Below the pieces are notes generated by a model, which saw only the letters and a list, made by a program, of their open reading frames with translations, made no database searches and was not told the origin of the DNA. Shown in pieces: positions 34,189 through 44,087 of a stretch of DNA of 64,000 bases (its first letter is position 1; every line of letters begins with the position of its first letter). The position numbers and the translations under genes are program-made. This DNA comes from Helicobacter cetorum MIT 00-7128 (GTDB lineage Bacteria > Campylobacterota > Campylobacteria > Campylobacterales > Helicobacteraceae): positions 930,001 to 994,000 of the forward strand of contig NC_017737.1 of NCBI RefSeq assembly GCF_000259255.1, in the 5' to 3' direction.

Positions 34189-34189
34189 A

Positions 34190-35209
34190 TTACTTCACAC
34201 TGAATTGATAGGATTTAAAAAGATTTTGACTAAGACTTTCTAACATGGCGTTAAAACTAAGCTTAGTGGTGTCTTTAACTTGAGCATCAAGGATAATCTC
34301 AGAGCGTTCATTTTTAGCCATAGATACAAGCGCTTTTAAGAAGTCTTGATAAAAAACATTGTCTTTAGCATTAAAAAGGGTTATAAAATGCTTTTCCAAA
34401 AAGAGTAAGGCGCTATCATAGGGGATATTAGGCGTTTGAATAGGGCGCAAGCTAAAATAAGGCGAAAAAGATGACAAGCTTTCTTTATTTTGGTTATAAA
34501 AAGGCTCTAAAATACTTTTGAGATGTTTAGATTCTAAAGAAAGCCCCAAATGATAGAGCGAAAAGCGTAAATTTTCTTCTAAATTGCCTAATGCCTCGCT
34601 ATCTTTAGAGGAAAGCGTTTCTAGGACATTTCTAAGGGATAGGTCATTTTGCGTAGTAACTTTAGTGTCTTGAGAAAAGCTATAAGCAAGGACTTTTTCT
34701 TTGTTGGTTAAATGGCATTTTAAATGGCTATCTAGGGTTTTAGCATCTAGGGCGCTAAATTGTAAGGAGCAATTTAAAAATTCAGGCTTGATTTGACCTA
34801 AGAGGGTGTTTAAATTTTTCAAAGGAATATGGGCTAAATCTTGTGCTATCAAGCGCTCTAAAATAGGGGATTTTGCTTGAGATTTGATAGAAAGGGTTAG
34901 AGTGCTTTTATCCATAGATTCTAGCCCCAAAACTAAGTTCTTAAAATTAAGCAATTCTAAAGATTTTGAATCTAAAAGGCTAAGGTCTTTAGAAGTGCAT
35001 GAGATTTTAAAAAGTCCTTGACAAGCAAAGGGGGTAAAGCGCACGCTTGCTTGGTTTTCTAAGGCATTATTAATGTGAGTGTTTAAGAACTTTTTAACGG
35101 AAATACTTGTAAAAACAATAAAACCACCTAAAAGCACGCAAACTAAAGCGCCAATGATTAGAATCCAACGCATAAACTTTTTAGTCAAAAATCCCCTTTT
35201 TAAAAACAA
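34190..35209 (-). CDS. membrane-anchored protein, HP0699-like by position
   Basis: A 339-residue protein with a single N-terminal hydrophobic segment (RWILIIGALVCVLLGGFIVF, about residues 14-33) and a large, probably periplasmic, part rich in Leu, Ser and Lys with pairs of cysteines (FACQGLFKISCTSKD). I recognise no domain. The ATG at residue 13 is an alternative start. It is separated from dgkA by one base. Function unknown; an envelope role is suggested by the anchor only. Confidence 0.75.
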   Translation of the reverse strand: MFLKRGFLTKKFMRWILIIGALVCVLLGGFIVFTSISVKKFLNTHINNALENQASVRFTPFACQGLFKISCTSKDLSLLDSKSLELLNFKNLVLGLESMDKSTLTLSIKSQAKSPILERLIAQDLAHIPLKNLNTLLGQIKPEFLNCSLQFSALDAKTLDSHLKCHLTNKEKVLAYSFSQDTKVTTQNDLSLRNVLETLSSKDSEALGNLEENLRFSLYHLGLSLESKHLKSILEPFYNQNKESLSSFSPYFSLRPIQTPNIPYDSALLFLEKHFITLFNAKDNVFYQDFLKALVSMAKNERSEIILDAQVKDTTKLSFNAMLESLSQNLFKSYQFSVK

Positions 35210-35268
35210 AAAATCGCTCTAATTGTAGCACAAAATTATTTAAAATTAGTAACGCTATTTTTGAGAGC

Positions 35269-36294
35269 TTAAAAAGCAAAATTAAGCTCTAAAGTGCCAA
35301 TTTGGTGGTGTTTGGGCTGGGATTGGAAAGTTTTGCTAATATCTGTAATTGTGAAAGCTACTCTAAAGCCTCGCCACATCATAGCCGCTCCTACTTCGCT
35401 ACTATAAACAAAGTATTCTAAATTAGCAATGCCCCTAGTCTCTGGGCTATTGCCTTGAATGAAGACATTAAAAGGTTGGAAGCGTCCAAAAGCTCCTACA
35501 AAAAAATAGAGCGAAAACCTATCGCTATAAGGCATTCCACCATCAAAGGCGGTATTAACCTTATTCACACCATAATCTGCATCTAGGTTGTATCCAAATC
35601 TAAAAAGAGAGCCTAATTGGAAATAATCTCTTGCATTGCCTAATTCTACATTAAGCCCGGGCATTAGCTCCATAGAGAAAAGGCGTGAGGTATAAAGAGG
35701 GACTTTTTTAAGCAATTGGTAGTGGAATTCAAAAATAAATTCTTGCTTAATTTGTGTATCCCAGCCAAGAAATTGGGGGTCTTGTCCCCATTTGTGGATA
35801 AGCTCTTGAGTGCGCTGTGCTAATGAGCCTCTGCCGGTTGTGCCTAAAGAGAGTGTGAATAATTCCATAAAAGTTTTATGGCGGTTATAAACATTGAGAT
35901 TCACTCTTAAATAGCCCCCATAAGGGTGGTTATGGTGTAAGTCTTGTAGTTTTCTATTATTGAGTGAGGGGGTATACATATCTTGGGCTAGAGAAAGACC
36001 AAAGCGAGTAACTCTAGGGCTTTTATTGAAAAATCCAAGATATGAAGTCCATTTCATGTATTTATTTTTAGAAAAATCAAATTCTTTGGTAGAAAAGCCT
36101 ATTTGAGTGCCAGCGGTATAGTATTCATCAATATAGGGGTTAATATAGCCATCATTTTCAGTTAATAAATTAATGGAGTAGCGCTTAGAGGGCGTTAGGG
36201 TGTTGGTATTATCAATATCTTTAAGAGTATTGTTAGGGTGTTTAGCCCAAGCTATCGTGCTAATAACTAAGAAAAAAATAATTTTAAATCGCAA
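35269..36294 (-). CDS. lpxR: LpxR lipid A 3'-O-deacylase
   Basis: An outer-membrane beta-barrel (DUF2219/LpxR, HP0694 counterpart) that removes the 3'-acyl chains of lipid A, lowering TLR4 detection. I start it at TTG 36294 (AAAAGGA five bases before), giving 341 residues with signal peptide ending in AWA; a longer frame to 36360 overlaps purL. The family signature is clear: NLLTENDGY with the N-D catalytic pair, YYTAGTQIGFS, FGLSLAQDMYTPS, HHNHPYGGYL, and the terminal Phe strand LELNFAF. Confidence 0.88.
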   Translation of the reverse strand: MRFKIIFFLVISTIAWAKHPNNTLKDIDNTNTLTPSKRYSINLLTENDGYINPYIDEYYTAGTQIGFSTKEFDFSKNKYMKWTSYLGFFNKSPRVTRFGLSLAQDMYTPSLNNRKLQDLHHNHPYGGYLRVNLNVYNRHKTFMELFTLSLGTTGRGSLAQRTQELIHKWGQDPQFLGWDTQIKQEFIFEFHYQLLKKVPLYTSRLFSMELMPGLNVELGNARDYFQLGSLFRFGYNLDADYGVNKVNTAFDGGMPYSDRFSLYFFVGAFGRFQPFNVFIQGNSPETRGIANLEYFVYSSEVGAAMMWRGFRVAFTITDISKTFQSQPKHHQIGTLELNFAF

Positions 36295-36328
36295 AAAAAT
36301 CCTTTTAATTAAAATGATGATTAAGGCG

Positions 36329-38509
36329 CTAAAACCCACTATTATAAAGCGCTTTAGCAAGTTTGAAAGAAAGAGAGACTTTGTTATTTGGTGTTTGAAA
36401 CATAAGCCCTTGTTCTTTGGAAACTACTTGCCCTAAAAACAGCGTTTCAATCGCATAATTTTTAGCTAAAGCAAGAAATTCTGCTTGTTTTTCTTTAGAA
36501 ACTTCTAAAATCACAGCGCTTGTATTTTCGCTAAAAAGTTGGGCATTATCTTTAACTTCAATTTTAACGCCTTTATTACCTAAAAATGCCATTTTGCTTA
36601 AGCCTATACTTAAGCCCCCCTTGCCTAAATTTTTAGAAGATACAACTAATTGCTTAATAATAGCATTTTCTAAAAATTCCCATAAAGTTTTTTCAAGCTC
36701 TAAATTGATTTTTAAAACTTCCCCCTCTAAAGAATTGCCAAAAATCTTTTGAGTGAGACTGCCTACAAAATTTATAGTGCTATCGCCCACTAAAAAAAGA
36801 GCGTTATTTTCTTGTTTTAAAGCAGAACTTATAGGATAGTCATGCTTAATTAAGCCTACAGCTACAATGCTTGGTGTAGGATAGATATTGTGGTTTAAAG
36901 TTTGGTTATAAAAAGAGACATTGCCACTTACTATAGGGGTTTTTAAGATTTCACAAGCCTCTTTAAGCCCCTCAATACTTTCTTTAAATTGCCACATCAC
37001 TTCTAAATCATTAGGGTTGCCAAAATTCAAGCAATCGCTAATGCCTAATATTCTAGCCCCTCTTAAAACACCATCTCGAGCTACTTTAGCTAGAGTGAGC
37101 TTAGCGCCTTCTTTTGGGTCTAAATAACATAAATCTTCTAAGCACCCTATGCTTATACTTAGTTTTACGCCATTTTCTTCTACTTGAATAATGCTTGCAT
37201 CACAATTTCCATTGCCTAAAATAGTATTTAATAAGATGGTGTCATCATATTGCTCATAAATCGCTCTTTTATCCACCACTTCTATAGCGCTTAATAAGGT
37301 CTCATAGATTTTTTGCAAAGAAATATTAGGAAGTGTAAAACTAGGCTTATTTTTAAGCTCTTGGTAATAGGGGGGTTCTTTAAAAGGGCGTTTTAAAGGT
37401 GGTATGTTTAAGCATTGGGTGGGCATGTTAGCAAGCAATTGATTATGATAAAAAAGCTTAATGTTAGGCTCTTTTATAACATGTCCTATAACACAAGCCT
37501 CTAAATCCCATTTTTTAAAAATCTCTAAAATTTCTTTGATTTTATCTTTTGAGACACAAAGGAGCATGCGTTCTTGAGATTCGCTTAACATAATTTCTAG
37601 GGGGGTTAATTTTTTTGTAGTTGGCACATTATCAAGGTGTAGTTCTATGCCACTTTTTCCTTTTAGTGCCATTTCAAATGAGGCATTAGCAAGCCCTGCA
37701 GCACCCATATCTTGAATGCCTATAATGAGATTTTTATCAAAAGATTCTAAGCATGCCTCTAAAAGTAATTTTTCGCTAAAAGGGTCGCCAATTTGAATGC
37801 TTAAATGGGCATTTTTAGAATCTTCATCAAAGCGATTACTACTCATAAGCGCCCCTAAAATGCCATCAGTTCCAGTCTTGCTCCCTACATAAATAATGGC
37901 ATTGCCCTCGCCTATAGCTTGGCTATAAAAAATCTTTTCTTTTTTGACAATGCCTAAACAAAACGCATTCACTAAAATATTATTTTCATAGCAAGCATTA
38001 AAATTCGTTTCGCCATTTAAAGTAGGCACACCCATGCAATTGCTATAAGAACTAATTCCTTGTGCTACGCCCTCAATTAAATGGCGCTGATAAGCACTTA
38101 TTTTGGGGCGTGCTTTTCCAAAGCGTAAGAAATTGAGATTAGCAACTAATCTAGCCCCCATAGCAAAAATATCACGCATAATTCCCCCAATTGCTGTTGC
38201 AGAGCCAGCTACTGGCTCAATAAAGCTTGGGTGGTTATGCGATTCAATCTTAAAGACTGCTCCATAGCCTTTGGTAATATCTACAATGCCTGCATTTTCG
38301 CCCGGCCCTTGAATGACTTCTTTAGTGGGCGAAAAAAGAGTTTCTAAAAAAATTTTGCTAGATTTATAACTGCAATGCTCACTTAAAAGCGCTCCTAAAA
38401 TTTCAAGTTCTAAAAAATTTGGCACACGCTTTAAGGATTTTTGGATATGGTTATATTCTTCATAACTTAGTTGGTATTGTGTGAGAAGTTTTTCTAAATC
38501 ATTGTGCAT
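36329..38509 (-). CDS. purL: phosphoribosylformylglycinamidine synthase, PurL
   Basis: A 726-residue small-type PurL (FGAM synthase II), which turns formylglycinamide ribotide, glutamine-derived ammonia and ATP into FGAM in de novo purine synthesis with PurS and PurQ. Motifs: SEHCSYKSSK, GAVFKIESHNHPSFIEP, GAAGLANASFEMA, and the repeated half with NCDASI, LNFGNP and PIVSGNVSFYNQ. Full length for the family. It overlaps its upstream neighbour by no bases and is separated by one. purS and purQ are not in the window. De novo purine synthesis is not a feature of H. pylori as I recall, so this gene is a species marker. Confidence 0.95.
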   Translation of the reverse strand: MHNDLEKLLTQYQLSYEEYNHIQKSLKRVPNFLELEILGALLSEHCSYKSSKIFLETLFSPTKEVIQGPGENAGIVDITKGYGAVFKIESHNHPSFIEPVAGSATAIGGIMRDIFAMGARLVANLNFLRFGKARPKISAYQRHLIEGVAQGISSYSNCMGVPTLNGETNFNACYENNILVNAFCLGIVKKEKIFYSQAIGEGNAIIYVGSKTGTDGILGALMSSNRFDEDSKNAHLSIQIGDPFSEKLLLEACLESFDKNLIIGIQDMGAAGLANASFEMALKGKSGIELHLDNVPTTKKLTPLEIMLSESQERMLLCVSKDKIKEILEIFKKWDLEACVIGHVIKEPNIKLFYHNQLLANMPTQCLNIPPLKRPFKEPPYYQELKNKPSFTLPNISLQKIYETLLSAIEVVDKRAIYEQYDDTILLNTILGNGNCDASIIQVEENGVKLSISIGCLEDLCYLDPKEGAKLTLAKVARDGVLRGARILGISDCLNFGNPNDLEVMWQFKESIEGLKEACEILKTPIVSGNVSFYNQTLNHNIYPTPSIVAVGLIKHDYPISSALKQENNALFLVGDSTINFVGSLTQKIFGNSLEGEVLKINLELEKTLWEFLENAIIKQLVVSSKNLGKGGLSIGLSKMAFLGNKGVKIEVKDNAQLFSENTSAVILEVSKEKQAEFLALAKNYAIETLFLGQVVSKEQGLMFQTPNNKVSLSFKLAKALYNSGF

Positions 38510-39316
38510 TCAAACTAGCTCTGTAGATATTTCTTTTTCTAAGGCATTTATAAACACACTAGAATAAGACATATTTTTAGGAAGTTTTTCTAAAAAATCT
38601 TGCAACATTTCTATATATTGCTCTTTTGAAAGAGCGCCTTTTAGCACTTCGTATTTTAAAAAAAGCCAATAGGTATTTAAGACATCACTTTGACAATAAC
38701 TATCAATGGTGCTCTTTTTTTCAACTTCATTTAAAGTGGTGTTATAATAGATTGCATGCACTAAATCCCCACTCATATCAAACTTACCCGGAATGTTTGT
38801 CATAGCACAAATGCCATTTAAGTTTAAGCCCCTAACTGAGCCATAATGACTCAAGCTATCCATTAAGTCCAAATGGAACTGCTCGCTATAGCGTGAGCGA
38901 TAATTCTCCCATTTATTTTCTTGATTATAAAACGCATCTAAAGTTAGATTATATTTAAGGGCTTTTAAAGTGAGTAGGGGTATATCAAAGCCTCTTCCAT
39001 TAAAGCTTACAAGGCGTGGTTTTTTAGAGTTGAAATAATGAAAAAAGTCTTCTAAAAGCTCTTTTTCGCTTACAAAATTTTCTTTATCCTTGCCAAAATT
39101 CCCTACTTTGATAAACTTCCCATAATCATCGCCTATAACGGCTGAAATAGAGATAACCTCATGTAAATAAAGGGGCAAAAACTCGCTCCCACTTTTTTCT
39201 TTTTGCTTTTCAAAACTCAATTCACAAATCTTTAAAGCGTTTTCTTCTTCTATAGAAAAAGCTTGTTTGCATAAGTCAATATTAGGGATAGTTTCTATAT
39301 CAAATACGCACAACAT
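38510..39316 (-). CDS. PolB-related 3'-5' exonuclease
   Basis: A 268-residue DnaQ-like nuclease of the predicted PolB-type exonuclease family. The DEDDy motifs are visible: CVFDIETIP (I), SFNGRGFDIPLL (II) and YCQSDVLNTYW (III, Tyr-x3-Asp). It would degrade single-stranded DNA or RNA from 3' ends, perhaps in repair. It starts at 39316 next to the feoB promoter region in divergent orientation and is directly followed by purL. Confidence 0.85.
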   Translation of the reverse strand: MLCVFDIETIPNIDLCKQAFSIEEENALKICELSFEKQKEKSGSEFLPLYLHEVISISAVIGDDYGKFIKVGNFGKDKENFVSEKELLEDFFHYFNSKKPRLVSFNGRGFDIPLLTLKALKYNLTLDAFYNQENKWENYRSRYSEQFHLDLMDSLSHYGSVRGLNLNGICAMTNIPGKFDMSGDLVHAIYYNTTLNEVEKKSTIDSYCQSDVLNTYWLFLKYEVLKGALSKEQYIEMLQDFLEKLPKNMSYSSVFINALEKEISTELV

Positions 39317-39351
39317 GACACATTCTCCTATTTAATGGGGTGTTCTTTTAT

Positions 39352-39386
39352 GATTATTATAATAATTAGTCTTATATTGCTATAAT
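39352..39386 (+). promoter_or_regulatory. feoB promoter with Fur-box-like sequence
   Basis: ATTATTATAATAAT at 39354-39367 is an inverted repeat close to the H. pylori Fur consensus TAATAATnATTATTA, and TATAAT at 39381-39386 is the -10. Fur with iron would cover the -35 region and repress feoB. The leader is about 60 bases. Confidence 0.65.
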
Positions 39387-39453
39387 GTCGCTTTGATTAA
39401 AAAACTATATAACAAAAAAGATTAAAAACAACTCAAATTGGTTGGAGTTTAGA

Positions 39454-41382
39454 ATGGAAGAAATTGTTGTTGCGCTTGTGGGACAGCCTAATGTAGGGAA
39501 GTCTTCTCTTATCAATGCACTAAGTGATGCGCATTTGAAAGTGGGGAATTTTGCTGGAGTTACGGTGGAAAAAATGGAGGTAAGCCTAACTTATGGTAAT
39601 CATAAAATCACTATTATTGATTTGCCCGGAACCTATGCGCTTAATGATTTTACTACTGAAGAAAAAATCACTAAAGATTTTTTAGAAAATGAAAAATATG
39701 ATTTAATTGTCAATGTAGTGGATTCTACGAATTTAGAGCGCAATTTGGCTTTAAGCGCACAATTATTAGAGACTAATAAAAAAATGCTTGTGGCATTAAA
39801 TATGTGGGACGAGGCTAAAAAAGAGGGGCTTGAAATTGATACTAACAGACTTTCTAAAGAGCTAGGGTTAGTATGTGTGCCTATAAGTGTGCGCTCTAAA
39901 GAGACTAGCTTAAATACCACAAGCTTGTTGCAACAAATTGTAGCGCTCTATTTACAAAAAGATATTAATCATTATCCATTAAAGCTTAAAGAGCAAACTT
40001 TAAATGATTGCTTAGAATACGCTAGTATTGCTAAAAGAATCACAGATTTAGTGCTTAAAAACACTCATAAAAACAAGAGTTTTGAACGCACTTATAAGAT
40101 TGATAAGATTTTAATGCATGAGCGTTATGGTATTTTGATTTTCTTGGGGTTTATGCTAATCATTTTTTCTTTGAGCTTTTTAATAGGGGGGGCGTTGCAA
40201 GAAGTGGTGGAAGTTGGGTTTAATTTTTTAACTGATAGTATCAAAGAGCATGTGGCTAATGAAGATTTAGCGTCTTTAATAGGCGATGGGATTATTGGGG
40301 GAGTGGGGGCTACGGTTTCGTTCTTACCCTTAATCGTGGTGTTATATTTTGGGATTTCTTTACTAGAGACTACGGGCTATATGAGTAGGGTGGCGTTTTT
40401 ACTAGACGGGATATTGCATAAATTTGGCTTGCATGGAAAGAGCTTTATCCCTTTAATTACAGGTTTTGGTTGCTCTGTGCCAGCTTACATGGCAACAAGA
40501 ACTTTACAAAATCATAATGAACGCTTAATCACGCTTTTTGTGATTGGTTTTATGAGTTGTTCTGCAAGACTTCCTATTTATGTGTTGTTTGTTGGCTCAT
40601 TCTTTGCGCCTAGTTATGCAGGATTTGTGTTGTTTTGCATTTATGTTTTAGGGGCAATTGTCGCACTAATTATGGCAAAGCTATTAAAACTAAGCGTGTT
40701 TAAAGGACAAACTGAATCTTTTATTATGGAAATGCCAAAATACCGCTTTCCTAGTGCTAGAATGGTTTATTTTAGTATCTATACCAAATCGCTTTCTTAT
40801 CTCAAAAAAGCTGGGACTTATATTTTAATGGGAGCGATTTTAATTTGGTTTATGTCTCAATACCCTAAAAATGATGTGGCTATGAAAACTTATAAACAAG
40901 AAAGCTTGTTAGTCAAAAAAGATACTAGCCTTTCACAAGAAGTTAAAGAAGAAAAATTAAAAGAATTAAAAGCAGAGCTAGATAAAAAGAATTTAGAAAA
41001 TAGTCTTGTAGGAAGAATAGGGGTGCATTTAGAAAAAGTCTTTAGCCCTATGGAGTTTGATTGGCGTTTGAGCGTATCACTTGTTACCGGATTTATGGCT
41101 AAAGAAGTGGTAGTCTCTACTCTTGGGGTGTTATTTTCTTTAGAAGATGAAGATGAAAAATCTAGTGCCTTTAGAGAGATAATAAGAAAAGATGTGAGCG
41201 TGCCTAGCGGGATTGCTTTTATCGTGTTTGTGATGTTTTACATTCCTTGTTTTGCGGCTACGATTACTTTTGGCAGAGAGGCTGGAGGGATAAAGTTTGT
41301 GGCGTATTTATTTGTGTTTACAACAATAGTTGCGTATGTGTTTTCACTCATAGCTTTTTATGCTACCAAGCTTTTTAGTTAA
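39454..41382 (+). CDS. feoB: ferrous iron transporter FeoB
   Basis: A 642-residue inner-membrane transporter for Fe(II). The cytoplasmic G domain has GQPNVGKSS (from residue 10), DLPGTYAL and NMWDEA; then the membrane domain has gate motifs (GGALQEVVE, FGCSVPAYMATRTL, ITGFGCS, PCFAATITF). I start it at ATG 39454 with GGAG six bases before; a TTG at 39442 would destroy that spacing. H. pylori FeoB has the same length. No feoA is seen beside it, as in H. pylori. Confidence 0.97.
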   Translation: MEEIVVALVGQPNVGKSSLINALSDAHLKVGNFAGVTVEKMEVSLTYGNHKITIIDLPGTYALNDFTTEEKITKDFLENEKYDLIVNVVDSTNLERNLALSAQLLETNKKMLVALNMWDEAKKEGLEIDTNRLSKELGLVCVPISVRSKETSLNTTSLLQQIVALYLQKDINHYPLKLKEQTLNDCLEYASIAKRITDLVLKNTHKNKSFERTYKIDKILMHERYGILIFLGFMLIIFSLSFLIGGALQEVVEVGFNFLTDSIKEHVANEDLASLIGDGIIGGVGATVSFLPLIVVLYFGISLLETTGYMSRVAFLLDGILHKFGLHGKSFIPLITGFGCSVPAYMATRTLQNHNERLITLFVIGFMSCSARLPIYVLFVGSFFAPSYAGFVLFCIYVLGAIVALIMAKLLKLSVFKGQTESFIMEMPKYRFPSARMVYFSIYTKSLSYLKKAGTYILMGAILIWFMSQYPKNDVAMKTYKQESLLVKKDTSLSQEVKEEKLKELKAELDKKNLENSLVGRIGVHLEKVFSPMEFDWRLSVSLVTGFMAKEVVVSTLGVLFSLEDEDEKSSAFREIIRKDVSVPSGIAFIVFVMFYIPCFAATITFGREAGGIKFVAYLFVFTTIVAYVFSLIAFYATKLFS

Positions 41383-41529
41383 AATAATCAATTAGCTCAC
41401 TTTAAAAATGTTTTTACATTTTCAAAGGAGCTTAAAATATTTGTAAAAACTTGTTAATATCACTTTGATTAGTAATAGGTTTTTTATGTAAAAAATAATA
41501 CTTACCGCTCAAAGAATTTTTAAGGTAGA

Positions 41530-41582
41530 AATAATAATAATTATCATAGAATTGCGCTGTTTTTTGTAAAAATGATTATCAT
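41530..41582 (+). promoter_or_regulatory. two Fur-box-like sites before the fecA-like gene
   Basis: AATAATAATAATTATCAT at about 41530-41547 and the perfect palindrome ATGATTATCAT at 41572-41582 lie directly upstream of the receptor gene. Both resemble Fur/NikR-type AT-rich operators. I could not place a convincing -10. Confidence 0.55.
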
Positions 41583-41594
41583 AAAAGGCAGTAA

Positions 41595-43877
41595 ATGAAA
41601 AAGGTTATTATTGTAGCTTTTATCTTTGCTAGTGATTTGTATGCTATAAAAACGCATAGATTAGGCAAGGTTGAAACTTCTGGTGTTGCACAAAATGAGG
41701 AGGCGCCTTTAAATTGGAAAAGCAAAGAGGTTAGAAATTATATGGGTTCTCGCACGATTATTTCTCATAAGCAACTAACCCAAACCGCCAATCAAAGCAT
41801 TGAAGAGGCTTTGCAAAATGTGCCGGGTGTGCATATTAGAAATGCTACAGGTATTGGAGCGGTGCCTAGCTTTTCAATAAGAGGTTTTGGAGGTGGTGGA
41901 CCGGGTCGTAACAATACGGGCATGGTTTTGGTTAATGGTATTCCTGTCTACATCGCCCCTTATGCTGATATTAGCATGCCAATTTTTCCTGTAACCTTTC
42001 AATCTGTGGATAGAATTAGTGTAACCAAAGGTGGGGAGAGTGTGCAATATGGGCCTAACGCATTTGGTGGGGTCATAAATATTATTACTAAAGGTATTCC
42101 GCATAAATGGGTTAATCAAGTAAGCGAACGCACGACCTTTTGGGGTAAGGCTAAAAATGGTGGTTTTGTGAATAAGGACGCCAAAAATATCAATAAAAGC
42201 TTAGGCAATAACATGCTTTTTGATACCTATCTAAGAACAGCAGGCATGATAAACAAGCATTTTGGGGTGCAAATCCAAGCTAACTGGATTAAAGGACAAG
42301 GCTTTAGATACAATAGCCCTACAAGCATTCAAAACTACATGCTAGATTTGCTCTACCAAATCAATGATAACAATAAAATCACTGCTTTTTTTCAATACTA
42401 TAATTTTTTTATGACAAATCCGGGTTCTTTAGGAGAAGAGGCTTATGAAGAAAATCGTTTTCAAAACAATCGCCCTAATAATGCCAATAGTGGACGAGCA
42501 AAACGATGGGGAGTGGTGTATCATAACTTTTTTGGCGATACGGATAAAATAGGGGGGAATTTTACTTTTAGCTACTATGGGCATGATATGGCAAGGGATA
42601 TAAAAATGGATTCTAATTATTTGAATGTCAATGATGGCGCTTTTAAAGGTCCAATTTATACTGACCAAAATTATCCGGGATTTTCTATATGGAATTACCC
42701 TAGGCGTTATATAATGAATGCGTTTGAGCCTAATTTAAACTTGGTTGTAAATACTGATAAAATCAAGCAAACCTTTAATGTGGGTATGCGCTTTATGACT
42801 ATGGATATGCAGTTTAAGGCTCTTCAAAGCAGTTGTAATTATTCCAATAAAATGTGTCATATGTCCCCGCCTAGCTTTTTGACAAGTCCTAATAGCAACC
42901 TAGAAATGTTTAACAACTATACAGCAGTATGGTTAAGCGATAAAATAGAGTTTTTTAAAGGCAAATTAGTCTTTACGCCCGGGGTGCGCTACACTTTCTT
43001 AAACTATGATAGCAAGAAACCTATTAAGGGGGCTTGGACTAATAAAAGACAAAAGCAAAATGAATGGAGTCCTGCCTTTAATATTAGCTATAAGCCTATG
43101 GAAAATTGGATATGGTATGCGAATTATCGCCGCAGTTTTATCCCCCCACAACATAAAACAATAGGGATTTTTAGGACTAATTACAATCAGATTTTTGATG
43201 AAGTTGAGGTGGGTCAGCGCTATAGCTATAAGGATAAATTAAGTTTTAATGCAAACTATTTTGTGATTTTTGCTAATCGCTATTATGCGGGTGGGTATAG
43301 TCATCAGCCTGTGAATGCTAGAAGTCAAGGTGTGGAATTAGAATTGTATTATACGCCTATTAGGGGCTTACAATTTCATATGGCTTATACTTATATAGAT
43401 GCAAGGATTACCTCTAGGGCTAAGGATAAGGGGGTGTATTTTAAGGGGATTGTCAATCACCCTTTTGATATTTATAACAAGCGTTTGCCCTATGTAAGCC
43501 CCAATCAATTCATCTTTGATATGATGTATACTTACAAGCAAACGACTTTTGGCTTGAGCAGTTATTTTTATAGCCGTTCGTATAGTTCTATCCTAAATCA
43601 AGTTGCGAATGACACGGTGTGTAGCGAAAAAATTGGGGAGTCAGTTGGGTTACCATATGGTTGTAATTCAGTGGGGCTATTGCCATGGTATTGGGTGTGG
43701 AATATTCAAGTTAGCTCAGTGTTATGGCAAAGTGGTAGGCATAAAATCACCGGAAGTTTGCAAGTGAATAATCTTTTTAATATGAAGTATTATTTTAGAG
43801 GGATTGGCACAAGCCCTACAGGTAGAGAGCCAGCACCCGGAAGAAGTGTTACAGCGTATTTAAACTATGAATTTTAA
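41595..43877 (+). CDS. fecA: FecA-like TonB-dependent receptor 1
   Basis: A 760-residue outer-membrane receptor. After the signal peptide (ending LYA) comes a short N-terminal stretch with GKVETSG, then the plug domain (LTQTANQSIEEALQNVPGV, FSIRGFGGG, GESVQYGPNAFGGVINIITK), then a 22-strand barrel ending LNYEF. No FecA-type extra signalling domain is visible. It imports ferric citrate or another metal complex with TonB-ExbBD. It follows feoB, as HP0686/HP0687 are neighbours in H. pylori. Probably Fur-regulated. Confidence 0.9.
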   Translation: MKKVIIVAFIFASDLYAIKTHRLGKVETSGVAQNEEAPLNWKSKEVRNYMGSRTIISHKQLTQTANQSIEEALQNVPGVHIRNATGIGAVPSFSIRGFGGGGPGRNNTGMVLVNGIPVYIAPYADISMPIFPVTFQSVDRISVTKGGESVQYGPNAFGGVINIITKGIPHKWVNQVSERTTFWGKAKNGGFVNKDAKNINKSLGNNMLFDTYLRTAGMINKHFGVQIQANWIKGQGFRYNSPTSIQNYMLDLLYQINDNNKITAFFQYYNFFMTNPGSLGEEAYEENRFQNNRPNNANSGRAKRWGVVYHNFFGDTDKIGGNFTFSYYGHDMARDIKMDSNYLNVNDGAFKGPIYTDQNYPGFSIWNYPRRYIMNAFEPNLNLVVNTDKIKQTFNVGMRFMTMDMQFKALQSSCNYSNKMCHMSPPSFLTSPNSNLEMFNNYTAVWLSDKIEFFKGKLVFTPGVRYTFLNYDSKKPIKGAWTNKRQKQNEWSPAFNISYKPMENWIWYANYRRSFIPPQHKTIGIFRTNYNQIFDEVEVGQRYSYKDKLSFNANYFVIFANRYYAGGYSHQPVNARSQGVELELYYTPIRGLQFHMAYTYIDARITSRAKDKGVYFKGIVNHPFDIYNKRLPYVSPNQFIFDMMYTYKQTTFGLSSYFYSRSYSSILNQVANDTVCSEKIGESVGLPYGCNSVGLLPWYWVWNIQVSSVLWQSGRHKITGSLQVNNLFNMKYYFRGIGTSPTGREPAPGRSVTAYLNYEF

Positions 43878-44087
43878 GCTTATTTCCCTTTAAATATTTG
43901 CTCCTTTAAAACTCTTTTTCATTGATTAAACAACATTTTTGATGAAACAAGAGTTTTTAAAAAGCTTTATAAATACATACTTTTTATAAGGCTTGATTGC
44001 TTAAAAACTAATTTTTATCAAAATCAAAGGTTTTTAATATTAAAATACTTCTTTTTTGTAAAATCACATTAAACACAAGGAATAAAA

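Noticed and set aside
39442-39453. TTG start of feoB
   Set aside because: It uses the ribosome site as codons; the ATG at 39454 has proper spacing and matches the H. pylori FeoB length.
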